A stretch of DNA of 49,472 nucleotides from JAPLZH01 sp964450345 (GCA_964450345.1 CAYVEL010000004.1:1-49472), one strand, 5' to 3'. Positions 15,529 to 23,818 are shown, counted from the first letter of the stretch. Notes: a model not told the origin generated them from the letters alone. Program-made: numbers and translations.

Positions 15529-16656
15529 TTAGCTTTCGTGAGTTAAGGCAATGTCCAAAATAGCCTTTGCTATCTTAGAAGCAGCGTCTTTTTTACCGAA
15601 TTCACGTGCAGCTTTAGCCATATTTTCTAGTTCTACTCTATTGCTTAGTAGTCTATCTATTTCAGAATAAAGAATGTTAGGTGTCAAGTTTTGTTCTTCT
15701 ATAACTAGACATGCACCAGTCCTAGCGTATGCGAAGGCATTTGTTATCTGATCTCTACTTATTTCCTTTGGAATTGGAATAACTATTGAAGGTATTCCCC
15801 ATGCTGCGAACTCAAACACTGAAGATCCGGCCCTAGATATGATTATTGATGCTATTCCTGCTGACATTCTGGTAGCTAAATCATTTAGGTATGGAAAAGG
15901 TTTATATCTGTCTTTATATTTATTCCCTTTTAGAATAGTGTCTGCTACAAGTTTAATCTCGTTTATATTTTTGGAACCAGTTTGATGAATTATTTGATAT
16001 TTTTCTATCAATCTTGGTAACGCTTGTAGCACTGTGTCATTAATCATTCTAGCTCCCTGAGAACCGCCTACTATTAAAATGGTAGGAATCTTTTGGTCTA
16101 AATTAAGATACTCATGAGCACCACTCTTTAACGGTTCTATGATACCTTTTCTTATTGGATTGCCGGTAAGAGCTACTTTGTCAGCTGGAAAATATTTTGA
16201 AGCTTCCTGCCATGAAATAGCTATTCTTTTCGCATGTCTTGCTGCCCAAAGACTAACTCTTCCTGGTACTGTATCTGAATCGTGTATTACTACAGGTATT
16301 CCGAATAAATTCGCTGCGAATATAGCTGGAAAAGCATCGAAACCACCCTTACTAAATACTACATCTGGGTATATTGAAAAAACTTTAATAGAAGCACTGA
16401 TTAGACCAAAGCCGGTTTTAAATACATCTAGAAAATTTAATATTGAAAAATAGTTTCTTCTCTTTCCTGTAGAAACTTTTATGAATTTAATATTATTATC
16501 AAAAAGAACTCTAGGGTCAAAAGGAGTACTTGCCATATAGTAATATTCTGGCTGTATGATTTTCTGATCCTTAACCATATCTTGTATAGCTTCTGCTACC
16601 GCGATGATTGGATAAAAATGTCCTCCTGTTCCTCCACCTGTGAATAATATTTTCAT
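15529..16656 (-). CDS. murG: UDP-GlcNAc:lipid I N-acetylglucosaminyltransferase MurG
   Basis: Transfers GlcNAc to lipid I to form lipid II at the inner face of the membrane. The 375-residue protein starts MKILFTGGGTGGHFYPIIAV, the glycine-rich loop of MurG. It also has FSKGGFDAFPAIFAA, HDSDTVPGRV, the nucleotide-sugar site region GGSQGARMIND and SRAGSSVFEFAAWGIPS. Length is normal. The ATG immediately follows the ftsW stop codon with no spacer. It is the last gene of the scpA...murG operon. Confidence 0.97.
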   Translation of the reverse strand: MKILFTGGGTGGHFYPIIAVAEAIQDMVKDQKIIQPEYYYMASTPFDPRVLFDNNIKFIKVSTGKRRNYFSILNFLDVFKTGFGLISASIKVFSIYPDVVFSKGGFDAFPAIFAANLFGIPVVIHDSDTVPGRVSLWAARHAKRIAISWQEASKYFPADKVALTGNPIRKGIIEPLKSGAHEYLNLDQKIPTILIVGGSQGARMINDTVLQALPRLIEKYQIIHQTGSKNINEIKLVADTILKGNKYKDRYKPFPYLNDLATRMSAGIASIIISRAGSSVFEFAAWGIPSIVIPIPKEISRDQITNAFAYARTGACLVIEEQNLTPNILYSEIDRLLSNRVELENMAKAAREFGKKDAASKIAKAILDIALTHES

Positions 16657-17742
16657 TTATTTATTTTTTGATACGTTAAGAATAATTCCCATTTCAGCAA
16701 TAATTATAGCGAGCGCGGTTCCTCCATGACTAATAAATAACAGGGGCATTCCGGAAAGAGGAATAATATTTAGCATTGCCATAATATTAAGGAACGATTC
16801 TGTTATTACTAGTATAACAAGCCCTACCACTATGAGTCTACTGAAAAGATCTACAGATTTAGATGCAATTTTAAAACCGAATATTGCGAATAGTAGATAT
16901 GCTAGAACTAGTATCGATGATCCTACGAAACCGAACTCTTCCCCGCTTACGGCGAAAATAGAATCGGCCATAGGTTCTGGTAGATAATTAAATTTCTGAA
17001 TGCTTTGACCTAATCCTCTACCTGTTAAATTTCCAGAGCCTATCGCTATTAATGACTGGTCTACTTGCCATCTAGAACCTGTAACGCTTACTGCTTCGGG
17101 TTGGAAATAAGTTAGAATTCTATTTTTAATATATGGTCTTGTAGAAATTAATATTCCACCAGCGATTGCGAGAAGTAGTCCGATGGTTAGTATTTTTTTA
17201 ATTTTAATTCCAGAAACAAAAAGCATACTTAATCCGGCGATAATCATTACTACCATAGGGTCAGTATCTTTTTGTAAATACATTAAGATAACTATGGCAA
17301 TGGATGGAATACCGAATGACCAGAATATATTTTTGTATTTATCTAGAGTGGTCTTACTTAATAAAGTAGCTACAGTAATTATGTAGGCAAACTTCATTAT
17401 TTCAGAAGGCTGTATAGTAATTGGACCAAGTCTAATCCATCTTATAGCTCCACCGTGTTCTAGTCCTACTCCAGGAATGAAAACTATTAAGTTTAGAACA
17501 GCGGCGATAGCGAATATTATCCAGTGGAACTTTTTAATCTGTGTAAGCGGTAATTTGTAAATAATATACATTCCTATATATCCACAAACGAGACCTAAAG
17601 CCTGCATGAATATATAAGAACCATTATCACGGTCTTTACCAATTAGACTAAGAGAAGCAGAGTAAAAGGCAATAAAGCCAATTACCGTAAGGCCTATAAC
17701 TGTAAAAAGAAAAGGTTTATTTAATGTTCTCTTTCTGATCAT
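16657..17742 (-). CDS. ftsW: SEDS-family peptidoglycan polymerase FtsW
   Basis: Polytopic membrane glycosyltransferase of the divisome that polymerises lipid II. The 361-residue protein has about ten hydrophobic segments. Family signatures include GLEHGGAIRWIRLGPITIQP, split as GGAIRWIRLG and ITIQPSEIMK; GSGNLTGRGLGQSIQKFNYL, split as GNLTGRGLG and KFNYLPEPMAD; and the C-terminal PLSGMPLLFISHGGTA. RodA is the alternative, but LPEPMADSIFAV and the adjacent murG favour FtsW. Its start overlaps the kelch gene by 26 bases and its stop abuts murG. Confidence 0.93.
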   Translation of the reverse strand: MIRKRTLNKPFLFTVIGLTVIGFIAFYSASLSLIGKDRDNGSYIFMQALGLVCGYIGMYIIYKLPLTQIKKFHWIIFAIAAVLNLIVFIPGVGLEHGGAIRWIRLGPITIQPSEIMKFAYIITVATLLSKTTLDKYKNIFWSFGIPSIAIVILMYLQKDTDPMVVMIIAGLSMLFVSGIKIKKILTIGLLLAIAGGILISTRPYIKNRILTYFQPEAVSVTGSRWQVDQSLIAIGSGNLTGRGLGQSIQKFNYLPEPMADSIFAVSGEEFGFVGSSILVLAYLLFAIFGFKIASKSVDLFSRLIVVGLVILVITESFLNIMAMLNIIPLSGMPLLFISHGGTALAIIIAEMGIILNVSKNK

Positions 17743-18859
17743 TATTAATGTCTAAATAATAAACATCAGAATTCCAGTGTTCATTCGTATCCATGCCACC
17801 AGTTAGCCACATCTTGCCTAAGAATAAATCTCCCATAGTATCTTCTCTTCCTGTCCAAGGACCATCACTCTTAACTTTAATCCATTTAATACCATCGTTT
17901 GTGAACCATGTGTCGTTTATTCCAGTATCGTTCTTTGGGTCATTATGCCATCCTCCTATTACCCATAATTTATTATCAAAAGTGTAAGATATGTGTCCAT
18001 GTCTTGAAGGCCATTCTGGAACTCTCTTTTCCCAATTCTTACCGTCGGTACTTACCCAAACTTCACTTTCTGTTTTGTGTGTATTGATATGTAGTCCACC
18101 AGTTAGATATATTTTATTATCAAAAACTGTTACAGCATGATCGTATCTAGGAGACCATGCGGCGCTCTTTGTAACTTCTGTCCAATTAACCATATCACTG
18201 GAAACCCAAACGTCATTTAGGGTAGTTCTATTAGAGAAATTTACACCACCAAAAATCCAAACTTTATTATCATAAACAATTGCAACCTGTCCTTCACGTG
18301 GTTCCCAGGCATTTTTCAAGTCTATAGTTGACCAGTTTATAAAGTCTTCAGATACCCAAATTTTGTTATTGTACTTATTCGTTCCAGCATTCCATCCGTC
18401 AAAAACATATACTTTATTATTAAATACAACTGCGCTCATTGAACGAGAATGACCCCAAGGTGCTTTATCGGTAATTTTTTCCCAATGAGCTCCGTCTACA
18501 GTAGACCATACATCACTCATATGAGGCGCGTCCCAATATCTAACCGTACCATTCGGATCTGTAACAGCATTTCCATCTAGTCCGCCGAATAAGTACATCT
18601 TATCCTTAAAAGTAACTACTGTTTGAGCGTCTCTGGTTCCCCATGGAGCTGTGGTAGTAGCTGCTTTCCATTTTGCGTCTATGTATTTCTGATTAGGATT
18701 TACTACTATCTTTCTAGAATCTAGTTTTTGATTTCTAGTATCACCATAGTACTTAGGAATAACAGTACCAATTATTATTATGGTTATAAATAATAAAAAT
18801 ATAACTATTAAAGATATAATTTTATATTTATGTCTATTTTCTACAATTGTAAATTTCAT
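17717..18859 (-). CDS. Membrane-anchored kelch-like beta-propeller protein
   Basis: The 380-residue protein has an N-terminal transmembrane anchor (IISLIVIFLLFITIIIIGTV, about 14-33), then about six repeats of roughly 50 residues with the pattern W..P...R..., VVF.NK.Y.FGG and VW.S.D...W. Examples are APWGTRDAQTVV with KMYLFGG, and APWGHSRSMSAV with KVYVFDGW. This is a kelch/galactose-oxidase-type propeller facing the cell exterior, probably for protein or glycan binding. It overlaps its upstream (carboxypeptidase) and downstream (ftsW) neighbours by 26 bases each, so it is embedded in a division/wall operon. Its role there is unknown. Confidence 0.88.
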   Translation of the reverse strand: MKFTIVENRHKYKIISLIVIFLLFITIIIIGTVIPKYYGDTRNQKLDSRKIVVNPNQKYIDAKWKAATTTAPWGTRDAQTVVTFKDKMYLFGGLDGNAVTDPNGTVRYWDAPHMSDVWSTVDGAHWEKITDKAPWGHSRSMSAVVFNNKVYVFDGWNAGTNKYNNKIWVSEDFINWSTIDLKNAWEPREGQVAIVYDNKVWIFGGVNFSNRTTLNDVWVSSDMVNWTEVTKSAAWSPRYDHAVTVFDNKIYLTGGLHINTHKTESEVWVSTDGKNWEKRVPEWPSRHGHISYTFDNKLWVIGGWHNDPKNDTGINDTWFTNDGIKWIKVKSDGPWTGREDTMGDLFLGKMWLTGGMDTNEHWNSDVYYLDINNDQKENIK

Positions 18860-19673
18860 TTGTATATTTTATCAGTTTTATTGAATCTTTAACACGGTCT
18901 AACGACTTAAGAACTATTGTAATTATTACTGTATCTTTTTGGTGACCAGAATATAACATTACTAAATTTTGTTTTGATAGAGGTGTCTCTCCTGTCTTTC
19001 CACCGATTATCTGGTATGGAAGAGTTTCTGAAAGCATTTGATTAGTTGTTTTTACTTCTCTCGGACCAGAACTTTCATCAGCTATAAAGGATTTTATTTT
19101 TGTAATATCAAATATTCCTGGATCATTTAAATATATAGTCTGGAGCATTTTCGATAACTCCTTTGCTGTAGATATATTTCCTCCCTCTCTGTCTAGTCCT
19201 GTTGGATTATGAAATACAGTATTTTTTAGTTTTGAACTACTTGCGAAGGAGTTTAAATCCGATACGAATCTCTGTCTATTAGCCGAGACTAGATTTTCCA
19301 TTTCGCTATTATTAGATTCAACTAGTATTTTCTGAATTTTTTGTTCGTAATTTTTTTCTGATGTATTTATATAACCATTTTTTCTGGCTACATATATAGA
19401 CATTAATTTCGTTACTGAAGCTATTGGTAATTTTGCATCTGAATTTTTATCAAAGATTATTTCCTTTGCGTCTGTCTTGGTATTCCAGATAATAGAGATA
19501 CTTGATGATGCAGATAGTATTGGAGCAGGTATCTTTTCAATACATGCTTTAGCGGTTTCCTTAATCACGGTAATTTCTTCTTTCTTTGAGTTTATTGAAT
19601 AAGCGTAAAGACACATTATGACTAATAATGTAAATGTTAATAATGAAGTTATTATCTTAACTAGTAGCTTCAT
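18834..19673 (-). CDS. D-alanyl-D-alanine carboxypeptidase-like protein (S11)
   Basis: Penicillin-binding-type enzyme that trims or cleaves peptidoglycan stem peptides. Of the 279 residues, about 5-26 form a signal/anchor helix. The three active-site motifs are all present: SVTK (86-89), SNN (120-122) and KTG (226-228). The protein lacks a C-terminal membrane helix and the extra beta domain seen in DacA, so it is shorter than typical. It overlaps scpB upstream by 17 bases and the kelch gene downstream by 26 bases. Confidence 0.9.
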   Translation of the reverse strand: MKLLVKIITSLLTFTLLVIMCLYAYSINSKKEEITVIKETAKACIEKIPAPILSASSSISIIWNTKTDAKEIIFDKNSDAKLPIASVTKLMSIYVARKNGYINTSEKNYEQKIQKILVESNNSEMENLVSANRQRFVSDLNSFASSSKLKNTVFHNPTGLDREGGNISTAKELSKMLQTIYLNDPGIFDITKIKSFIADESSGPREVKTTNQMLSETLPYQIIGGKTGETPLSKQNLVMLYSGHQKDTVIITIVLKSLDRVKDSIKLIKYTNEIYNCRK

Positions 19674-20208
19674 TTCCGTTTTCTTTATTTTCTTCTATAT
19701 TTTTAATCTCAGTGATTATTTTTTCGAATTCTGGTAATTCTTTAACGTTTGAAACTCCTAAGTGTGATAGCAGGTCGAATGTTGGTTTATATAGGTAACT
19801 TCTACTATCATTCGGATTAGACACCCTCTCTACTAAACCTCTTACAAGTAAATTTCTTATTATGAATTGAGAATTAACACCTCTGATATAGTCTACTTCT
19901 GCTCTAGACACTGTTCCTTTGTATAGAATAATAGCGAGTGTCTCTAGGCCGGCTTTACCTAAGTCTTTCATTAACTCTTCTTTTGTTAGACCAGAAATTA
20001 ATTCTGTTAGTTCTGGATTTGTACCTAGTGTTACTTCATCGTTCACTTCCATTAGAATTACACCAGAATTTTTTAATGATTCCTTTAGATTTTTTATAGC
20101 TTCTGTAATCTGTGTTAAATCTGATTTTAATATTTCAGTAAGCTTTTTTATGGATACAGGTTCTCCTTTCCAAAAAAGTATTGCTTGTATTTTATTTTCT
20201 AAATTCAT
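19657..20208 (-). CDS. scpB: Segregation and condensation protein B
   Basis: Winged-helix subunit of the SMC-ScpAB condensin complex. The 183-residue protein shows the ScpB pattern: NKIQAILFWKGEPVSIKKL at the N-terminus, and GLETLAIILYKGTVSRAEVD and VNSQFIIRNLLVRGLVER, the conserved second winged helix. It follows scpA by 47 bases, and its end overlaps the carboxypeptidase gene. Confidence 0.94.
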   Translation of the reverse strand: MNLENKIQAILFWKGEPVSIKKLTEILKSDLTQITEAIKNLKESLKNSGVILMEVNDEVTLGTNPELTELISGLTKEELMKDLGKAGLETLAIILYKGTVSRAEVDYIRGVNSQFIIRNLLVRGLVERVSNPNDSRSYLYKPTFDLLSHLGVSNVKELPEFEKIITEIKNIEENKENGNEATS

Positions 20209-20255
20209 ATATTTTAAAATTTAAATCTAATTGCATGTTTAAACACATTTTTACT

Positions 20256-20981
20256 TTAGCTATATCTGGGCACATCTAAATTATTTGTTTCCATTTCTAT
20301 GTCGCTGAAATTCGTATTCTGATTAGCATTAATCGTTCCCTGTTTTACTAGTTCAAGCATAGCTAGGAATCCCACTATTACATTCACCTTTTCGCCTTTA
20401 TGTGCCCCTGCGAAATCTCGGAAACTCATTTTTAATGCTGATTTAATTCTGACACTCAGATTGTCTACCATTTCCTCTAGAGAAATAACTTTTTTAATTG
20501 AGGCTTTAGTAGTCTGCTCTATCTTTGGAATAGCTTCAATTAATTTTTTTATTGAATCTAGAATGTTTGAAGGATTCATGGAATCGTCCGGCATGAATAC
20601 TGGATCAATTTTTCTACCCTGACTCTGGTAAATAATTTTCTCGCCGAAAATCTCAGAAATTTTCTGACCAGATTCTTTATATATTTTATATAGCTTAAGT
20701 CTTTTCTCTAGATTTTCTATATTTCCCTGTTCTTCTGTGGTTAGTTCTAGATTTGGTAGTAGAGATTTTGATTTAATAAGAATTAAAGTAGAGGCAATTA
20801 AAATAAAATCTGAACTTTCTTCTATTGAGTATTCACCAAGTTTCTTAATGTGTTCAATATATTCATCGGCTACTTTAGATAGTGATATGTCATTAATAAA
20901 AAGCTTCCTCTTTTCAATTAAACTAAGCAAAAGCTCAAGAGGACCCTCGAATACATTGGTTTTAATCGCGAATGGTGTCAC
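20256..20981 (-). CDS. scpA: Segregation and condensation protein A
   Basis: Kleisin subunit of the SMC-ScpAB complex. The 241-residue protein has FEGPLELLLSLIEKRKLFI near the N-terminus, followed by ISLSKVADEYIEHI and the ESSDFILIASTLILIKSKSL helix that binds the SMC neck, with the winged-helix end VIVGFLAMLELVKQGTI. The start is GTG (20979-20981). A -10 element lies 6 nt upstream, so the operon mRNA is predicted to begin at this GTG. First gene of the scpA-scpB-carboxypeptidase-kelch-ftsW-murG operon. Confidence 0.94.
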   Translation of the reverse strand: MTPFAIKTNVFEGPLELLLSLIEKRKLFINDISLSKVADEYIEHIKKLGEYSIEESSDFILIASTLILIKSKSLLPNLELTTEEQGNIENLEKRLKLYKIYKESGQKISEIFGEKIIYQSQGRKIDPVFMPDDSMNPSNILDSIKKLIEAIPKIEQTTKASIKKVISLEEMVDNLSVRIKSALKMSFRDFAGAHKGEKVNVIVGFLAMLELVKQGTINANQNTNFSDIEMETNNLDVPRYS

Positions 20982-20987
20982 CTAATT

Positions 20988-20993
20988 ATTTTA
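20988..20993 (-). promoter_or_regulatory. -10 element of the scpA operon, leaderless spacing
   Basis: Minus-strand TAAAAT exactly 6 nt before the GTG start of scpA. The same spacing before a GTG rather than an ATG argues against coincidence with the ATG itself. Confidence 0.6.
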
Positions 20994-21030
20994 ACATATT
21001 TAACTCTTAATTTATCTTTGCTTATCAACA

Positions 21031-21072
21031 TGAAAATTAAAACCGCGTCGTCCCTTTAGAACGTTCGCGGTT
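21031..21072 (-). terminator. Terminator of the 78-residue gene
   Basis: Stem AACCGCG/CGCGGTT (21041-21047 with 21066-21072), with an inner GTTC/GGAC helix when read on the minus strand, followed there by TTTTAATTTT. Confidence 0.7.
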
Positions 21073-21100
21073 AAGAGTGCTATCTTTGAGTTATAAGTTC

Positions 21101-21337
21101 CTACCGAGGATCTATATACTCCCGATTGTCACCAAAGAAGACGGATTGAAGGGTTGTGAGAGGAACATTTTGTTCCAGTTTTGACCTGATGATTTCAACT
21201 GCACGGTCGCAGACACCGAGTCCTACCATTTTCTCATACTCTTCTCTGAGTCCTTGCGGTATTTGCACTTTTTCGGGGTCGTTTGTAAGTAGCGCATAAA
21301 CCGTTAGAAACTCGTTTACTGTGGATAGTCTTGCCAC
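21101..21337 (-). CDS. Small hypothetical protein with a perfect Shine-Dalgarno and GTG start
   Basis: I do not recognise this 78-residue product. It begins (V)ARLSTVNEFLTVYALLTNDP and ends GDNREYIDPR; it looks soluble and helical. The longer frame starting at an ATG at 21370 is rejected. The GTG at 21335-21337 is preceded by AAAGGAGGTGAT (21342-21353), the full complement of the 16S 3' end, at a normal distance. This is the only strong Shine-Dalgarno I found in the window. Composition is richer in GC than the flanking scpA and aspS, with CGG, CTC and GTG codons. It has its own promoter and terminator, which suggests an acquired or mobile unit. Confidence 0.75.
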   Translation of the reverse strand: MARLSTVNEFLTVYALLTNDPEKVQIPQGLREEYEKMVGLGVCDRAVEIIRSKLEQNVPLTTLQSVFFGDNREYIDPR

Positions 21338-21341
21338 TTTA

Positions 21342-21353
21342 ATCACCTCCTTT
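21342..21353 (-). promoter_or_regulatory. Full-length Shine-Dalgarno of the 78-residue gene
   Basis: AAAGGAGGTGAT on the minus strand, 4 bases before the GTG. It decides the start codon and is exceptional in this window. Confidence 0.9.
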
Positions 21354-21375
21354 CTTTTAAGAACCGTCATCCGTA

Positions 21376-21403
21376 TTTATATCAAATATATCTAATAATG
21401 CAA
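21376..21403 (-). promoter_or_regulatory. Promoter of the 78-residue gene
   Basis: Minus strand: TTGCAT (21398-21403), 16-base spacer, TATAAA (21376-21381). Confidence 0.65.
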
Positions 21404-21420
21404 TTAAGATAGGTACATTA

Positions 21421-21448
21421 AAACAACTCATCTTTCGACGAGTTGTTT
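21421..21448 (-). terminator. Terminator of aspS
   Basis: Stem AAACAACTC/GAGTTGTTT (21421-21429 with 21440-21448), just beyond the aspS stop. The T/A-rich arms allow it to work in both directions. Confidence 0.75.
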
Positions 21449-21456
21449 TAATTGTT

Positions 21457-22884
21457 TTATTTAGTTTCTTTAGGTTCTTCTTTTTTGTTCTCTCCCATTA
21501 TTTTCAAACCTAATTCTTTTAGCTGTTTGTCCATAACTTTTCCTGGAGCACCCATCATTGGATCTCTACCTTCACCAGTCTTTGCGAAAGCAATAACCTC
21601 TCTGATGTTTGGTTCATTTTCTAGAATCATCATCATACGGTCGAATCCCCAAGCCATTCCTCCATGTGGAGGTGTTCCTGAACCTAGTGCGGAAAGCATG
21701 TGACCGAAGTTTCTCTCTATTCTCTCTTCATCGTATCCCATAATTTTAAATACAGTTTTTAATGCTTCTGGATTATGGTTTCTAATACTTCCTCCACCCA
21801 TTTCTGAACCGTTTAGAACAAGGTCGTATTGAGTAGTTAGAATATTTCCGATATTTTTCTGTTCCATTAAATCATTCATGAATTCTGGTTTTGGAGCTGA
21901 GAATGGATTGTGACTGAAAGTCCAACCTCCTGTCTCCTCATCCTTCTCGAAGAATGGGAAATCTACAACCCATAGGAAAGCTAATTCATTAGGATTATTT
22001 TTATCTTTTCTGATATCTGGCTTATCACTACCATATTTTTCCATAGCTTCCTTATAAGTCATTATTGGGAAAGGAGTTTGCTGGATTTCTTTATGAGGAT
22101 ATAGAGTTTTAATTGTATCAATAACAATTTTCTCATTCATAGCCATAACATCTTTCTGTTCTACGAAGCTCATCTCCATATCCATCTGTGTGAATTCTGG
22201 CTGACGATCTCCTCTAGAATCTTCGTCACGCATACAACGAGCAAACTGGAAATACTTTTCAAAACCTGAAGCCATTAATAGCTGTTTATATTGCTGAGGA
22301 GATTGAGGTAGAGAATAGAATGAGCCTCTGTCTAGTCTTGATGGCACAATGAAGTCTCTTGAACCTTCAGGTGTAGTAGCTGAAAGAAGAGGGGTTTCAA
22401 TTTCGGTAAAACCTTCTTTTGAGAAAGCATTACGAACATGAAGCATTACTTTATGACGATTGATAATATTTTTCTGTAGTCTTGGACGGCGAAGATCTAC
22501 ATATCTATTCTTTAGTCTAATTTCTTCACTTATTTCAAGACCATCACCTCTTACGTCTATCGGAGGAGTTGTAGCAGAGTTTAATACTTTTATAGATAGT
22601 ACTTCTAATTCAATAGTTCCATTCTGTTTATCCTTCTGAACATTTCTTTCTGGGCGAGGATTAACTTTTCCTTTAACCTCTACTACCCACTCAGGACGAA
22701 TAACCGCACCTACTTCATGTGCTTCTTTAGCATTAGGAAGAATCACTCCTTGTACTCTACCTGTCACATCACGAAAGTCGAAGAAACTAAGTTTTCCCTG
22801 ATCGCGTCTAATATCGATCCAGCATGAAATGCTTACCTCCTGACCCACTTTCGAACTCAAATCTTTTATATATGTTCTTTCCAT
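21457..22884 (-). CDS. aspS: Aspartate-tRNA ligase without the GAD insertion
   Basis: Class II synthetase charging tRNA-Asp, and possibly tRNA-Asn by a non-discriminating route. The 475-residue protein has the bacterial-type OB-fold N-terminus, the YVDLRRPRLQ segment, motif 2 around FARCMRDEDSRGDRQPEFTQ and motif 3 PHGGMAWGFDRMMM. Bacterial AspRS is about 590 residues because of a GAD domain inserted after AMEKYGSDKPDIR. Here that point is followed by only KDKNNPNE before the chain resumes with LAFLWVVDFPFF, so the insertion is absent. Expression is governed by a T-box leader immediately upstream. Confidence 0.96.
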   Translation of the reverse strand: MERTYIKDLSSKVGQEVSISCWIDIRRDQGKLSFFDFRDVTGRVQGVILPNAKEAHEVGAVIRPEWVVEVKGKVNPRPERNVQKDKQNGTIELEVLSIKVLNSATTPPIDVRGDGLEISEEIRLKNRYVDLRRPRLQKNIINRHKVMLHVRNAFSKEGFTEIETPLLSATTPEGSRDFIVPSRLDRGSFYSLPQSPQQYKQLLMASGFEKYFQFARCMRDEDSRGDRQPEFTQMDMEMSFVEQKDVMAMNEKIVIDTIKTLYPHKEIQQTPFPIMTYKEAMEKYGSDKPDIRKDKNNPNELAFLWVVDFPFFEKDEETGGWTFSHNPFSAPKPEFMNDLMEQKNIGNILTTQYDLVLNGSEMGGGSIRNHNPEALKTVFKIMGYDEERIERNFGHMLSALGSGTPPHGGMAWGFDRMMMILENEPNIREVIAFAKTGEGRDPMMGAPGKVMDKQLKELGLKIMGENKKEEPKETK

Positions 22885-22901
22885 ATTTTTAATAAATTAA
22901 T

Positions 22902-23131
22902 AAATCAAAAACCCTTGTGTAAAAACGAGAGCATTTAGCTTTCACTTTTACACAAGGGCTTTCGCGGTACCACCTCGTATATTATCCGAATGTTTCCAAA
23001 CGGTTCTTAACCTCTAAGGTTTGGGCTATTACGGGCCACCCGTAGGGTTCTAATCACTCTTTTATGCCTTTTTAAAGGCTTAAAACGGCTTTCTTCCCTA
23101 GGCTCTACCGTGTCGCGGTGTCTTTGCCTAT
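22902..23131 (-). promoter_or_regulatory. T-box riboswitch leader of aspS
   Basis: Reading the minus strand, the leader contains the T-box sequence TGGTACCGCG (22963-22972) that pairs with the acceptor end of uncharged tRNA. A strong terminator follows: CCCTTGTGTAAAA pairs with TTTTACACAAGGG (22946-22958 with 22912-22924), then TTTTTGATTT. The competing antiterminator can form from ACGAGG before the T-box and CCTTGT after it. Upstream, hairpins TACGGG/CCCGTA, CCAAAC/GTTTGG and AGGC...GCCT lie in the Stem I to Stem III region. The specifier codon should be Asp (GAC or GAT). Candidates exist (AAGACACC, AGTGATTAG), but I could not place it securely. Uncharged tRNA-Asp would promote read-through into aspS. 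Confidence 0.9.
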
Positions 23132-23137
23132 GTTTGA

Positions 23138-23143
23138 ATTATA
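23138..23143 (-). promoter_or_regulatory. -10 element of the T-box/aspS transcript
   Basis: Minus-strand TATAAT. Transcription would begin around 23131, just upstream of the structured leader. The -35 region is weak. Confidence 0.6.
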
Positions 23144-23168
23144 GCCTCTTTAATGGGTATATATAATA

Positions 23169-23198
23169 TTGACAATATGGCTTATATTATGTCATAAT
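23169..23198 (+). promoter_or_regulatory. Promoter of the six-helix membrane protein gene
   Basis: TTGACA (23169-23174), 18-base spacer, CATAAT (23193-23198). It is divergent from the aspS leader promoter, and the leader is about 57 nt. Confidence 0.75.
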
Positions 23199-23262
23199 AT
23201 ATGTAATTTAGGACATTAAAAATCAACCCTCAACAACAATTATTTCAAATTGTTTTCAGATT

Positions 23263-23814
23263 ATGAAAAATATTCTCTTCACTCTAGGAGTCCTATCGGG
23301 CTTCTTTGGTTACGGATACATCATTGTTAAGACTGCAGTCGGAACCGGCGAAGGTTTGTCCTTCTCTACGTTCCTTCTCTGGTCGATGCTGGCCTGGATT
23401 ACCTGTGGAACTTTGTTCCGGCAGAAAGTTAATTTCGCTATCCCGCTGGTGTATGCCTGCGGAGCTACGATCACTACAGCTATCTTGGTCTATAAAGGAA
23501 AAGTAGCTTGGACTAGTATGGATCTGTTTGTAGCCTTTCTGGTCGGATGCTGTATCTACTTTTGGATGACTAAGGGCGATGTTTGGGCTTTTGTGGCTTC
23601 TGTTCTTGCAGCGGTTATTGCGGGTATCCCGTTTATAATCGTAACTTGGAAGAATCCAGACATGAGTCCGATCATTGCGAATACATCATTTCTAGTAGCC
23701 AATACATTCGGCTTTCTGTCTGCAAAGACCTGGAAGATCGAAGACCGGCTTTATACCGGTTTGAACATTGTGGTTACAGGGTTGCTCGTATTGCCATACT
23801 TTTTGTATCGGTAA
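23263..23814 (+). CDS. Multi-pass membrane hypothetical protein
   Basis: I do not recognise this 183-residue integral membrane protein. About six hydrophobic segments can be seen: ILFTLGVLSGFFGYGYIIV, TFLLWSMLAWITCGTLF, FAIPLVYACGATITTAILV, LFVAFLVGCCIYFW, FVASVLAAVIAGIPFIIV, and a C-terminal pair around SFLVANTFGFL and IVVTGLLVLPYFLY. Short loops suggest a small transporter or channel-like fold, but no family motif is evident. Base and codon use are more GC-rich than aspS or trpS beside it (CTC, CGG, GGC). It is monocistronic, with a consensus-like promoter and a 14-bp terminator, and has no Shine-Dalgarno. Confidence 0.8.
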   Translation: MKNILFTLGVLSGFFGYGYIIVKTAVGTGEGLSFSTFLLWSMLAWITCGTLFRQKVNFAIPLVYACGATITTAILVYKGKVAWTSMDLFVAFLVGCCIYFWMTKGDVWAFVASVLAAVIAGIPFIIVTWKNPDMSPIIANTSFLVANTFGFLSAKTWKIEDRLYTGLNIVVTGLLVLPYFLYR

Positions 23815-23818
23815 AATC

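Noticed and set aside
21338..21370. Upstream ATG start for the 78-residue gene
   Set aside because: The extra 11 codons contain the full Shine-Dalgarno of the GTG start, so they are leader, not coding.
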